A stretch of 64,000 nt of DNA. Origin: Rhipicephalus microplus (Eukaryota > Arthropoda > Arachnida > Ixodida > Ixodidae). Made by a program: the position numbers and the translations under genes. Below, piece by piece: positions 21,701 through 31,380 of the stretch. The first letter of the stretch is position 1. Every line of letters begins with the position of its first letter. The DNA lies in assembly GCF_043290135.1 (NCBI RefSeq), contig NC_134707.1:77270987-77334986 (forward strand), read 5' to 3'. Below the pieces are notes generated by a model that saw only the letters and a program-made list of their open reading frames with translations, had not been told where the DNA came from and searched no databases.

Positions 21701-23211
21701 GTATATGGAAGCGGGAAAGATACACGGCGAGAAGGAACAGCCACACTATGTCGTGCGCAGGTTTCGTGCGAAGTTCAAAGCAACTGCAGGGCAATCTTAG
21801 TTGGGAAAGCGTGTTAGTGTGGTCCCGTAGTTTGCAGGTACTCTATAAAACATGTGGTTTGGATGCCTCTTTTGTGCTTTCAGTTATTGAAACAAATACT
21901 GAGCTCTATGTTTCACGCCCGATCGCAAAGACAGATAGGACGTTTGCCTTGCATTGTTAAATGGCCCCTAAACGACACAAAAGTCAATATAGTAGTGGCG
22001 TTGAAAATGTGCAACAGTGTACAGCGAACGCGTTCGCGGCTCGTCTGTCCAGCTCTCCAGATCTTTTCCTCAGCGTTCAAGGTGAAAGCGCTAGGTGCGC
22101 GTGCATCTTCTTGCAGGGGACCTCGCATAGAGTTTCATAAAAATAACTAGAGGGGACACTGGCGCTGTGATCGTTAAGCGATGCATAAGAATTATTGGTA
22201 TGGCATTGATTTGCCTAGTCTTCGTGCTTGCGAGTGGCGAACACTCTTGCGGCTTCGTTTATTGCTTAGTTTTGGTTTTGTTTAGAAGGATAGAACGAAC
22301 CGTTTTTCACTTCGTGACCTGATTCAAAGTGGTAAGGCTGAAAGATCAAGGTAGTGAACTGTAACGGCCGAACATTTGCCGATTGTTGTTTTGTGACGAA
22401 GCAGCTTCAAGCCACACGAATCCAGAACGAACGTAAAGTACGAAGACAAGGCAAATCCATGTCACATACATAATTCCCACGTTCTATGAAGGGCTATGCG
22501 TTGCAGCTCTCATAGAGAGCAGCGCCAGAGTTCCCTCTAGCGTATAGTTAGGGCACTCTCTAGGATCTTGTGTTCAGGAACGTCTCTCTGTGGTTCGGGT
22601 GCCTGGCAATTTGCTTTTGCTCCGCAGATACGAAACGAACGCATGGTAGAGGTAGACTGTACTTCAGTAGAGGTGTACAGCTTCCATGCAAAAATAACTA
22701 AACAATTGAATTCGTTTGTGGACGGGGGTATCTCCTATTCATCAAGAGCCCTAGAAAGTGGAAACCGACAAGGACCACGTGAGATATCAATTGGGTTAGT
22801 TTATGAATGCACTGAAAAAAAAAGAGAACATTACGCGGACCATTCATTGAGCGATTTTATATTTAGCAAATACAAGTACATATAGCGTTACTGGAATAAA
22901 ATAAGCCGTAGTTCTGAGAACAAAAACGTGAATTCCATCGTACTTACTGCCCCATGCACGTAGTTACGAGGGGTGTGCAATAAATGTACGCGACACCACC
23001 CTTTCTCACCTTTTGGCGCGCGACATAGTGGGCACCTGGACACGCTCTCCCGGCAAGTGGCACACAGGTGGTGTCCGTTCTCGCACTGCAGGATGGGAGG
23101 CAGCGCGTAGTCTCTGCACACGGGGCACTCGAAGAGCCACGCCAGTTCAGAGATAGATGTCGCGCACGTCTGTGCCTGGGTGTCGCCAGGCGCACCGTCG
23201 ATAGGATCCAT
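9375..23211 (-). CDS. SIAH1: SIAH/seven-in-absentia type RING E3 ubiquitin ligase, complete four-exon gene
   Basis: SIAH proteins bind substrates and pass ubiquitin to them for proteasomal degradation. The coding exons are 23211-23010, 13858-13726, 12869-12763 and 9766-9375 (202+133+107+392 = 834 nt, 277 codons plus stop). All junctions use GT-AG and agree in phase (1, 2, 1). The product has the family order: C3HC4 RING (FECPVC, QCENGHHLC, RCPLC) at residues about 30-65, two SIAH zinc fingers (FPCKYFSTGC ... ETCKW ... DHVLRSHG) at about 85-140, and the SINA/TRAF-like substrate-binding domain (FAYRLQL, RLTWEA, DCLLFD) to the end. The length fits SIAH (about 280 aa). The start MDPIDGAP is my choice; an in-frame ATG lies upstream at 23274. 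The introns are 9151, 856 and 2996 nt, the first holding a Gypsy element. All zinc ligands appear present, but the sequence is more diverged than I would expect of the highly conserved SIAH1/sina, so it may be a paralogue. Confidence 0.88.
10396..10433. repeat. Perfect 12-bp hairpin
   Basis: ACGACAACGACC and GGTCGTTGTCGT flank GTATAAATAAATAT, and the CGTATAAATAAATA stretch repeats just after it. It lies in SIAH intron 3, before a SINE. Confidence 0.7.
10470..10669 (+). mobile_element. Tick tRNA-derived SINE (Ruka-like), 5'-truncated
   Basis: Begins within the tRNA-like head at the B-box region (GGTCGCGGGATTGAATCCC) and continues with the family body (GCTCAGATTCGGGTGCATGT, CAGGAGCCCTCCACTACGGC, TGGTGGTTTTGGGACGTTAA) to ATCAATCAAATCA. 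It is flanked by a perfect 13-bp target duplication, ACACTTGGCAACT, at 10457-10469 and 10670-10682. Confidence 0.9.
12033..12066. repeat. Perfect 13-bp hairpin
   Basis: CGGTGCGAAATGC and GCATTTCGCACCG flank an 8-nt loop. It lies in SIAH intron 3. Confidence 0.7.
12222..12461 (-). mobile_element. Tick SINE (Ruka-like), near full length
   Basis: In minus orientation it has the tRNA-like head (GGTGGTCTAGTGGCTAAGGT, then a GGTTTGAATCCC B box) and the full body to the terminal TCAATCAATC. The flanks ACAAACGAATTCCC and ACAAAACAAATTCAC are probably a diverged target duplication. It lies in SIAH intron 3. Confidence 0.9.
12763..12869 (-). CDS. SIAH1: SIAH exon 3: second zinc finger
   Basis: Acceptor CGATTTCTTCCACTTCAG|GCCGG, donor TTTCAAG|GTGATAAAG. 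It encodes PASCVLGRETCKWTGPL and DHVLRSHGFIRRFQ, the second SIAH knuckle. Phase 2 in, phase 1 out. Confidence 0.88.
13726..13858 (-). CDS. SIAH1: SIAH exon 2: linker and first zinc finger
   Basis: Acceptor TTTGTATTCAG|GGAGAAAC, donor TACGG|GTGAGC. It encodes NLALDKLAETALFPCKYFST, then GC and KEKHEMTCEYG, matching the SIAH linker helix and the first C-C-H-C knuckle. The entering phase (1) fits exon 1 and the leaving phase (2) fits exon 3. Confidence 0.88.
13987..14140 (+). repeat. GGAC/GGAT-rich simple repeat
   Basis: Imperfect 4-bp units (GGACGGACGGATGGATGGAC and variants) over about 150 bp, in SIAH intron 1. Confidence 0.75.
14219..14352 (+). repeat. 61-bp tandem repeat, two copies plus a partial
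   Basis: The unit runs from GGGGTGTTAAA through GCGACTTACTTGGGTCGATG to GTTAACGTGGTTGT. The copies at 14219-14279 and 14280-14340 are nearly identical and a third begins at 14341. Confidence 0.85.
14532..14790 (+). repeat. GC-rich imperfect tandem duplications
   Basis: A 45-bp unit with GCGGTGTGTAGAGGAGGAAG and CACAGATGGTGGA occurs at 14626-14671 and 14679-14722. A flanking motif (CGACGGCGCATGC ... GTCAGCTGT ... GAATGTTC) occurs at 14532 and 14733. ORFs read across this region are repeat artefacts. Confidence 0.7.
15065..15228 (-). repeat. 3' LTR of the 15-20 kb Gypsy element (164 bp)
   Basis: Near-identical to 20093-20252, with a few substitutions and a short insertion near 15205-15210. 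The outer base pairs fit TG...CA ends and are followed by the ATAT duplication. Confidence 0.9.
15380..16436 (-). pseudogene. Gypsy integrase, interrupted
   Basis: The N-terminal HHCC zinc finger (HLGVPRTYDRVRRRVFWPGL, then CYRCQHRKRP) lies at 16436-16137. It is followed by an in-frame TAA near 16134. The DDE core follows in the same frame: ATDYATRFAITKALP with the first Asp, LLTDRGRYFLS with the second, TTYHPQTNGLTERLNR with Glu. After about 15540 the frame shifts again. The C-terminal segment, with LLWTPNRQVGLSEKLLSHYH, reads in another frame to about 15340. Confidence 0.85.
16295..18298 (-). pseudogene. Gypsy reverse transcriptase and RNase H
   Basis: A 667-codon frame. RT motifs are [52 protein letters not shown] and the catalytic CYLDDIVVFS. 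RNase H motifs are LRTDASGHGIGAVL, ITERECLALVWAV and VVTDHHALCWL. It is continuous to about 16380, where a 1-bp shift moves the reading into the integrase frame. Upstream it is cut from the protease by the TAG at 18371. Confidence 0.9.
18371..19081 (-). pseudogene. Gypsy aspartic protease region
   Basis: Contains ALIDTGAHISVMS, the DTG active site, and later LILGLDFLSRHSALIDC, the usual flap and C-terminal part. The frame ends at an in-frame TAG at 18371-18373, although the RT continues in the same frame, so this is a nonsense mutation splitting pol. Confidence 0.85.
18766..20016 (-). CDS. Gypsy Gag protein
   Basis: Structural protein that packages element RNA. The likely start is the MTESTASASS Met at 20016; the same frame is open upstream to 20178, inside the LTR. 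A retrotransposon-gag region holds WYENHETELGSW. The C-terminal part has one zinc knuckle, CFYCHRIGHVVHYC (C-x2-C-x4-H-x4-C), followed by a basic RS-rich tail. The frame is intact. It overlaps the protease frame at 18766-19081, which lies in the -1 frame, as expected for Gag-Pol made by programmed frameshifting. Confidence 0.88.
   Translation of the reverse strand: MTESTASASSPGVPAAGDDAVTTSPSATTTFVLEPPRDPGTFSCSGDPDEVDVEDWLAEYERVSTRYRWGPTLMLANLLFYLRGTAKSWYENHETELGSWAVCREKMLDQFGKPIGRKMAANKMLASRVQTSTESYVSYIEDVLSLCRKANAEIPEADKVGHILKGIADDAFNLLICKNVSTVDAIIIECRRSEQAKSRRINSVFTRLPNTAATSSCEDRARTQPPPLDSSDQVTRIVRRELEAIASAPAHTAASDATPLTANMVQAIVHQKLTSIGIPSVCALPSPQRASWRPPSSYHEQQFTARSRDPAAWRTVDYRPICFYCHRIGHVVHYCNYRWFSPPRTSSQPHYRQDSTRFASATQLSPPNNYRRFNSRSPSPHGRQSHSLPGRRQSSRSPQTHRPSSLMNPAPAFPEN
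20093..20252 (-). repeat. 5' LTR of the 15-20 kb Gypsy element (160 bp)
   Basis: Starts TGTTATGGTGCATC and ends CGCGTCACA on the minus strand. An open frame runs from inside this LTR, through the primer-binding region, into gag. Confidence 0.9.
20253..22146. other. SIAH intron 1, no further feature recognised
   Basis: Intronic sequence between the Gypsy element and the 394-bp inverted-repeat element. ORFs on the plus strand (20286-20564, 21142-21516, 21604-21960) show no family signature. Confidence 0.4.
22147..22540. mobile_element. MITE-like 394-bp element with 21-bp terminal inverted repeats
   Basis: The ends are CTAGAGGGGACACTGGCGCTG and CTAGAGGGAACTCTGGCGCTG (reverse complement of the right end), matching at 19 of 21. 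It has no coding capacity. I found no target duplication that I trust. The interior resembles 6905-7120. It lies in SIAH intron 1. Confidence 0.6.
23010..23211 (-). CDS. SIAH1: SIAH exon 1: N-terminus and RING domain
   Basis: Encodes MDPIDGAPGD and the full RING finger, ending CPLCRAPK plus one base. The donor is CAAAAG|GTGAGAAAG at 23010/23009. A possible acceptor (GCTGTCATGCAG) lies about 45 nt upstream of the ATG, so a non-coding 5' exon is likely. Confidence 0.88.
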
Positions 23212-26200
23212 ACTTTCTCTGACTTGGTGTACCGGACGGAAATCTGCATGACAGCGCCAAAAACAGGTAAGCAAGGCTTGTCGTGCATCACGACGTTGCC
23301 TTTGCTGTAGCAGTAGCGTCGTTTAAAAATTACCGCAAGGAAAGCAGAAGTCAGGAACAATACCTGGTGATAAGTAAGATACTTTCAGCTGTTACGTTCT
23401 CTTTAAAGTCGACTTGCAGTTAATATTGACACTACGTTGGCTTCGGAGTATTTGTGATACTTTCCGGAGCTTTGGTTTCTAGATTCATAATACGATTCAA
23501 ATGCGTGTCGTAGCGGATCACTGCATAACATTTCACAACCTGGGAATACATGTGCGCCTAAATGAAAGCACATGTGTCTCAGGCATTCCACCACCGTCGG
23601 AACAATGTCACAGTAGCTTGGATCGAATGTACGTCTTTTTTTCTTGGGGGGGGGGGAGAGGAGGGGAGGGTCACCGAAATGACCTTGTGTTGTCAGGAAC
23701 ATGTACTACTAATCGGTTTTGTTTTTTATTACGCTGATGTGGGCCCCTTAATTTGTACAATCATTGTATTCCCATAAAAAAAGACTAGGCTATCAATCAA
23801 GATTCGTTAAGTATACGGTGTACGTATTTCAGGCAAGAACTCGCCAGATCAGTCATTTACAAAATTAACTTAATTGATTTTTTCTTCAGTTCATGAACCT
23901 CACACTATGAAAAAGACGCGTCCTCTGACTACCTTTTCGTTTGTCCAGCCTTGGCACGTACATGAATGTCTTCAAGTAGACGCGTGAACGTTTATTAGGA
24001 ATCTTTACATTCTTGTGAGAAAATGGTGAGACCGACAGCAAGTCGTCACTTTTTAAAAATGCAATTCACGGTGTAAATTGGGGCTCGGAAAGCGTAACAC
24101 TCTTTTCTCTCGTTTCCCATGAGAAGGCACTCTCTTCCCATACACCTAACTGTTTTCTATGTTCTTTTCTTCCTGCGATTTTTTCGTTTCCTTCCCCATC
24201 CCTAAAGGCGCTGAACCATACCCCTCGGTGGAAGGCAGAAAATAGCATCTTTTTTTCCATTGTCCTGTTTTTGTAAACTCCTCTCTCTGTTTCTATGTTT
24301 AAGTGCACGGTCATAAAAGAGATGATTATGTATGAAAGACACGAACTCAGAAGCTCGGTAGATTTCAAGCTGAACAGTCGTGTCGTCGGCGATCTCCGAC
24401 GCCAGCGTAGCTCTCGTCGATCTGCCCACCGTCCGTGATCTTCTGGTGTCGTGTGGCTCCCGCCGGTCGGCGCCCTGTCATCTCACTCCTTGGACCGTGT
24501 CCCCCATTTTTCCTACGTTTTTTATCTACTTTCTTTCGGTCGTTCCGGTGAGGTGAGTGCTCCTACTTTACTTATCTTCCTGCTATTCCTTTTTGTCCCC
24601 CCTCCCCGATCCACTTCAAGCCGTGTCGCCAGATTAGGCAGACAGAGAATAGCTCCTTTTTCCCTTCCTTCAAGAACTATACGATGCAGCGCGGCTCGAC
24701 TCACCTTCGGGCGCACGGAAGTCGCGTTAGCCCCTGTGACTCCACGAAGTGGGCGAGTGGGAGTCTGTTCTCGCGTTCCCTGATTTGAGACAGCGGCTGC
24801 TCCCTCCTCCACGGGTCACTGCAACAGGCGGGACACTGGGAGTGCTTGGACATACGTTCGCGTGTTGATATCAAGAACAACTGTCAACCACCAATTCAAT
24901 AGCTTTGCGAGAAGTAGGTGGCCACAGTGTGACTTCGCACTCTTCTCCCTTCTCGTTGACTCAAGTAAGCCTTACTGCCTCGCAGATTCGCTCACAACGT
25001 CAACGCGTAGGCCCTCGCTGAGTTGGCCTTATATGTTTGCGTTTATCTTCATTTCGAAATGAGCAATAAATACAGGCTTCATCTACGGTGGATTTCATTT
25101 CACCGAGCAAGCCTATCGTTCCATTCGCACGCTATTCCACCCCTAGTCAACATACTTACTACGAATACATACTACGAATAAAAGTTTCATTGTTCGCGCT
25201 TAACTTCTTACGCCACGCTAAGCAATTATTTCCGAATCTGGGAGCGTTGAAAAGAAATTTCAAGCTTTTTTTCAGAAACAGGTTTTATCAGAGGTGTCTC
25301 TATAATAGGATCAACGCTCAAAATAGGCTTCATGCTATGGCTGTGAGGTAACGCAGTTTGACGGGTCACCTGAACTGTTCAATAAAATTGCATGTGTGGA
25401 TAAGTCATCAGCAGACGCTTTGTGTAGCTTCAACAGCGTTCACTGTTTGCGGAGGCTATATACTGGCTTTGTAGCCCCGTATAGACTATTTTACCTAAGA
25501 CACGTGGGCGCCACCATCTTAGGCTGTTAGGTCATTTTTTTCTTGTTTTGGTAGATAGCGATCTGAATTATTAAGGCTATGAAACGTCGTATGCACCTAC
25601 TGAACTATTTTTGTGCATGCGTGTCTGAAATAACACTGCTTGTTTGGTTGTGTAAGATGCAAAACACAAAATATAACCGCCCATAAAGGCGGCACTGAAA
25701 TCCCACCGTAATATTGCCTATAGTTCACAGCGCACAACTTATAGCCATTGCCTGTTCTTCACTCCTGATAGGTTCATACCGGTATAGATCCTCTCTGATT
25801 CACTCATAATGCAAACACAGAGCTATTCCACAATGTATCCTTATATGTTGACTTGGCGTAGCACACCAAGTTATTATTAGTACACCAAATATCAACTTTA
25901 GAATATTCTTACTTCTGATTCGCTCAGTGGCAGTGTTAGAGCAACACCCTCTCCTATCTTCCAAAGACACCAACATTTATGTATACTTCATTGGGCGGAA
26001 AGGTTGAATTCAAGCTTTAGCCCGTGTAAGGCCATCGGACGCTCTTATTTTCATATATATCGCTTTAAGCGTGGCAACACTTCAACCACATTTACCTAAA
26101 TGTGAATTATCAGAAAGAACAAACAAAATAATTTGACACCGGGTTGTACTGGGAGCAAGCCACAGCCTCTCTTCAAGCTTTTCATCTATGCAAGCCTCCA

Positions 26201-27374
26201 TTCCCTCTTAAAATTTCATCTTGCTAGAAATAAACAGGCTTTAAATGGATTCATTGAGAACTTGAATAAGGCATGACGTGCAACAATCACTGAGGAAATA
26301 GACAGTGGTCCGGCAGAATGTGAATTACTTTGCTTAGACTGCTTGATGTGGTTTATAGATTACGGCTAAGCCATGACATACTCAACCCCACGTTTGGCCT
26401 TCAATGTCCCTTGACGAAATTGGACACTACTTGTATGTCGCTCGACGCAGTGGCGAGATCGTCGGGGGTCAAACTCGTAATTGGGTTAGAAAATTTTCGA
26501 GCATTTCGTGGCCCACCGCACGACTTCAATGGTCTACCTCTAGGTTAATCGTACGCATTTCAATACTCAGTTGTTCATCCTGCAATATAACGCCGAAATC
26601 ATCTTGGCTCAAGCCCAACATGTGTGATGACCCTACCCCCTTCAGAAACTAATGAAGCCTATCTCGAGGACTAAGTTGGCTCGTGTCCAAACACGCCGAA
26701 TAATGCCTGCCTTAATAGATAATTGTGTTCACTCGTGTTCAAAACCGGCCAGGCCTATCTCCAATCACCTTAGCCTGCACCACCCCTCAAAATTTCAGTC
26801 GCCCATCCCCAAAGTATTGAACCCGGTAAAACGAGAAAAAACAAAAACACTTCAGCCACAGCCGGTAATTGCCTGAAGTGGTCCTCAGTTGAGCTTTCGC
26901 GCGATGTTACACTCGTTGGCGAAGCAAAATTGTGTCTCGTTGCTTTAGGCCAATTTCGAACACGCCGAACAACATTTCACGACAAATTTCAAACCAAATG
27001 AACGCATATTTTTATTTACCTATTTATTTATTTCTGTTCGTGTTAGTCAACAAACTTCGCTCTACTTATGGATTAACTCGGATGTGTCTGATTTCATTCC
27101 GTGTGTACGAACGAGAATTTTCAAGTTCGTTCCTTCTTTTGCGTCAACTAATATGACTTTCCTGCAATCATCACGAAGCCCTAAGCTGCTAGTTTCAGGA
27201 TTATACTAGGATAATATAATAATTATCACTGTTGCTCTTACATGTCTCCCATGATCACTCTCATTGTCGCACTTTTCATAACCAGTTCAATATAGTGTTC
27301 TCGTTCGAGGGGATCATGCAGCTGATAGTTTCGACGTCTTCTCCAGTCTCCAATAAAGCAAATGTAGGACTTAC
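23212..27374. other. Intergenic or intronic, no gene recognised
   Basis: Holds the presumed 5' UTR and promoter side of the SIAH gene near 23212-23400, a G-tract (23646-23661) and long AT-rich stretches. Frames at 24066-24368, 24451-24783, 25088-25351 and 26330-26876 show no recognisable domains or matching splice pattern. Confidence 0.4.
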
Positions 27375-27484
27375 CTTAGCGCCGCAAAATTTTTGGATCT
27401 GCCCGAATTTGTGGCTTAACGCACCCTCTTCTATTTCTTCTTCTTGGAGAAACTCACGAGCTATCGTGGCAAGATACGCACCCA
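27375..27484 (-). CDS. Candidate internal exon of an unidentified gene
   Basis: The acceptor CGTACCCTCAG|TGGGTGCG (27484) and the strong donor GCTAAG|GTAAGTCC (27375) bound 110 nt with an open frame, phase 1 in and phase 0 out. It encodes GAYLATIAREFLQEEEIEEG and then ALSHKFGQIQKFCGAK, a low-repeat, charged, helix-like composition typical of real protein. I do not recognise the family and no adjoining exon was found. Confidence 0.3.
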
Positions 27485-28392
27485 CTGAGGGTACGCGAGT
27501 CAATACTCAATTGTCAAGATGTCACCTAAATACAAATATGTAGATATAAAGCCCTTAAATGCGGCAAATATCAAAAAGCAAGTAAAAAGTACAGGATATT
27601 GTAACCAGTCTTTTCTACTGAACGACAGTGTGAAACTTAAATGACGTCAATGTTGACGGTGTTGTCCAAGAAGTACTCCTAAGCGTTTTTCTAAAAAAAG
27701 AATGTGCCAGTTATTGGAGCTCGAATCATTTACAGCATTTAAACATACATCACTTCATGAAAAATTTGTGCGTCTGTAAAAGCAGGCGTTTGGTGTGTAG
27801 TGACACCACGGACTCGAGTTAACGGGGGAGTTTTGACTCCCTCCCACGCCTAGCCGTGCGTGGCTTTGCCGTGTCCGGGGAAAGGGGGATCCTGGGGGTT
27901 GAGCCGACGCCGGGTGATCGGACCTTTAAGGCCCCCCTGAAGAGGCGACACACCCCTTTGGCCCTGGCTTCACGTAGACGGCACCCCTGGGCTGACCCAC
28001 CCAGGGGAAACCGGCAGTAGCCTTTTCCTACATCTCCCTTTATACATCTTCGTCTTTTCTTTCTTCCAATATTTCCTGTCATCTAATTTCTGTTTACTTC
28101 CATCTTCCCGGCGGCAAGCGTTCACCTTGGGTATGTGCCCTCTCTAGGTCACATAATATTGGGTTAGAGTGGCTTTGCACAGCTGGTGCTGGCATGCCTT
28201 TTTATGATTGTGCTGCTGCGTCCCCATGTTGGACTCGATGGTGGGTGGCTGGCATGGCTGCCGAATTTATATATACTTTATGGCCTCTTTTTCATTCCCT
28301 AAACTGTGTGATCGCCCTCCCCCTAAGAGGGGGCGCACCGAAGCAACACTAAATGTCTTCATTAAGTAAAAGAAATCTTCCTGCGCTTCCAC

Positions 28393-29360
28393 GTGATTCA
28401 CATTGAAACACAGAAGGACGCAAGAATAATCTCTCAATTTACCGCATCAAAATGCCTCACCAATACCATTGGTACAGGTTATCAGGCTACAGGCATGGCT
28501 AATGGCGATCTTCTTCTCGAAGTACAAAGCAAGCCCCAGTACGAAAATCTCTCAAAACTCACTTCTTTCGGAACCACACCTGTCTCTGTCACACCGCACC
28601 GTTCCCTGAACATTTCCCGAGCGTAGTGTCTGATAAAGACCTAATCACCCTGACAGAGAGTGAGCTCCTTGAAGCCTGGAACGAGCAGCACGTAACGCAT
28701 GTTCAGATAATTAAGATCAGGCGTGACAACAAAGAAACGCCGACAAAGCACCTCATCCTTACATTCTGCACAAGCACACCTCCAGAATATATTGAAACAG
28801 GCTAATTGAATTTAAAAGTCCGACCTTACATCCCCAACCCCCGACGTTGTTTTAAGAGCCAGCGATTCGGACACGGTTCTCAGAGCTGCCGTGGCCGTCA
28901 AACCTCTGCGAAGTGTAGTTCGCACGAACGTGCTACAGACAAATGTGAAGAAGCCACTACCCACTGCGCGAACTGCGATGGTGGACACCCCGCTTACTCT
29001 CGCACGTGTCCTACATGGAAACACGAAAAAGAAGTACTAACACTAAAAGTAAATGAACACATCATATTTAGGGAGGCGCGAGAGCGTCTACCTTTGCAGG
29101 GTCCTTCGTTCACGGAGGTGGCACGAAAAGGGGCAGTGCCACGAAAATCCACAGCGCCCACACGCACCACACAAAAAGGACGGGCGGCAGCGCCATTCAC
29201 CCCCTCAGTGGAAGTAGCACAGGCTCTTCCGCCACCAAAAGGCTTCCAGGCCTGCGGACCTGAAGCACCAGCGCCTTTCGCTCTGACAGATAGCCCTAAG
29301 ACTTCCGTGCCTGCACGCGTGAACCGCGAGCGGATATCTAGCACCTCGTCCGAGGTATGA
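28393..29360 (+). pseudogene. LINE A ORF1 (zinc-knuckle RNA-binding protein), broken
   Basis: ORF1 of I elements coats the RNA. A first frame (28393-28626) matches the N-terminal domain seen in copy C (TLGTGYKVTKMASGDLLLE there). A second (28806-29360) holds the knuckles: CFKSQRFGHGSQSC, a degenerate middle knuckle, and CANCDGGHPAYSRTC. An alanine/proline-rich tail follows. It is broken near 28626 and 28806. Confidence 0.8.
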
Positions 29361-31332
29361 GCACAACAGCAAGTCCAAAGGTGTCTTCGGCGACGAAGGA
29401 CAGGTGTGGCTCTTTGGAGCGCACCATAAAGTTAAAAACCATCATCACGGGGCCTGAAAAGGGCTCCTGACTTAATGCAATACTTTTCAGTACATACAGC
29501 ACTCATTTACACTCCTAATGGATACAGAAATATTACAATGGAACGCCAGAGAACTGCTTAGGAACCTCGACGATACCCAGGAACTCTTACACAAACATTC
29601 ACCAAAAGTGCTGTGTGTACAAGAGACACACTTAAATTCCAGGAACACCAATTTTCTACGTCGTTACGTAATATTCGGAAAGCACCCCCATGACGCAGTA
29701 GCATCATCTGGCGGTGTGGTCAATATAGTTGATCAAAGCGTAGAATGTACACATTTACCACTACAAATATCTCTTGAGGCAGTGGCTGTTCGAGCAGTTC
29801 TTTTGAACAAACTTGTCACCATCTGTTCTTTTTACATACCTTACAGTAACATCTCGAAAAACACGAATTTCGGTCACTGATGGATGAACTACCTAAACAT
29901 TATATGGTCCTTGGGGATTTGAATGCACCTAATTATCCATGGGGTGACTCTCGCTGCGATGCACGAGGTCGCCTAATCGAACAGTTCTGCTATTCTTCGT
30001 GTGCGTGTCTGTTGAATAGGAAAAAACCAACATACTTTAGCCTAGCCAACAAAACCTACTTATGCATAGATCTCAGCATTGTGTCCCCATCGCTTTTACC
30101 CTTGCTTCAATGGAAATTGATGAACACTCCTTTTGGAAGTGACCACTTTCCAATCATTCTAAGTACACCAATAGACAAAGGTCCTCCACATGTTCCAACA
30201 TGGCAGACAGACAAAGCGGACTGGGCAAAGTTCAGAGATGCTACTCGCTTAAGTTGGTCGGGCATATGTCAATTAAGTATAGATGCAGCTATAGACTTTT
30301 TGGCAGCACTTTTTGTTGATGCTGCAACAAAGTGTATCCCACAAACTGGACGGTCGACCAGGCGACAAGTCCCTTGGTGGAACAGTGAGTGTCGGAATGC
30401 ACGTAGAAAGCAAAATAAAGCATGCAAGCTGCTTCGAGACTCTCCGACAGCGGAGAATCTTACAAATTTTATAAACATAAAGTCTCAAAGCAGGAGGACG
30501 TGCTGACATGCCAGAAGAGAAGTTGGCACAACTTTATATCAGGCGTCCATTCATACACAAAGCAGGATAAAGTCTGGAACATGGTTAGGAGAATAGCAGG
30601 AAGACAAGTACATTCACTCCCTCTCGTAAACGCACTAAGTGACAGCTTGGAAGACCGAACAAACTTCCTCGGCGCACACTTCGAACAAGTGTCCAGCTCG
30701 TCACACTATAGTGAAGCCTTCCAAAGATACAAAACAAGAATTGAAGAGCAGAAACTAGAAAACAAATGTGCACAACATGAAGCACACAATCAAGTTTTCA
30801 GCTTAGCTGAGCTCCCAACATCACTAAACTCTTGCAGTCATTCCGCCCCAGGTTCTGATCGTGTGGTGTACGAAATGTTGAAAAACCTACCAATCGAAAT
30901 GCGAAAGACCCTACATTGCTTGTGCAATACTATTTGGCTTTCTGGCACTATCCCTACTTCCCGGAAAGAAGGCATATATATTCCCATTTTTAAGAGGGCA
31001 AGGTCCCATTCGCAATTTCGAGTTACAGGCCTATTGCCTGCAACTCAAAATTTCGAAAAGTTGCTTTTGCAAACTTTTTGAAAAAATGATAAACTGCCGA
31101 ATTGTGTATTTCTTTGAAACGAACAACTTGTTCGACCCAATTCAGTGCGGATTTCGATAGGGTAGATTTACCACCGACCACCTTGTCTGTATCGAGGCAC
31201 AGATCAGAGACGCCTTCGTCCAAAAACAATACTTTCTTTCTGTGTTCCTCGACATCGAAAAGGCTAACGATACAACATGTTGCTTTAGAATATTAAGAGA
31301 CCAATCCCACTTTGACGTGCGTGGCAGAATGT

Positions 31333-31380
31333 AAATAACACGTTCGATGCTCTAACCACTGAGCTATCACAGCGGCTTTA
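31333..31380 (-). mobile_element. 48-bp tRNA-head fragment insertion with target duplication
   Basis: On the minus strand it reads GCTGTGATAGCTCAGTGGTT and then AGAGCATCGAACG, a tRNA-like 5' half with an A box, absent from LINE copy C at the matching place. The duplication CAGAATGT flanks it (31325-31332, 31381-31388). It looks like a truncated tRNA-derived SINE of a second family, or a tRNA fragment. Confidence 0.65.
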
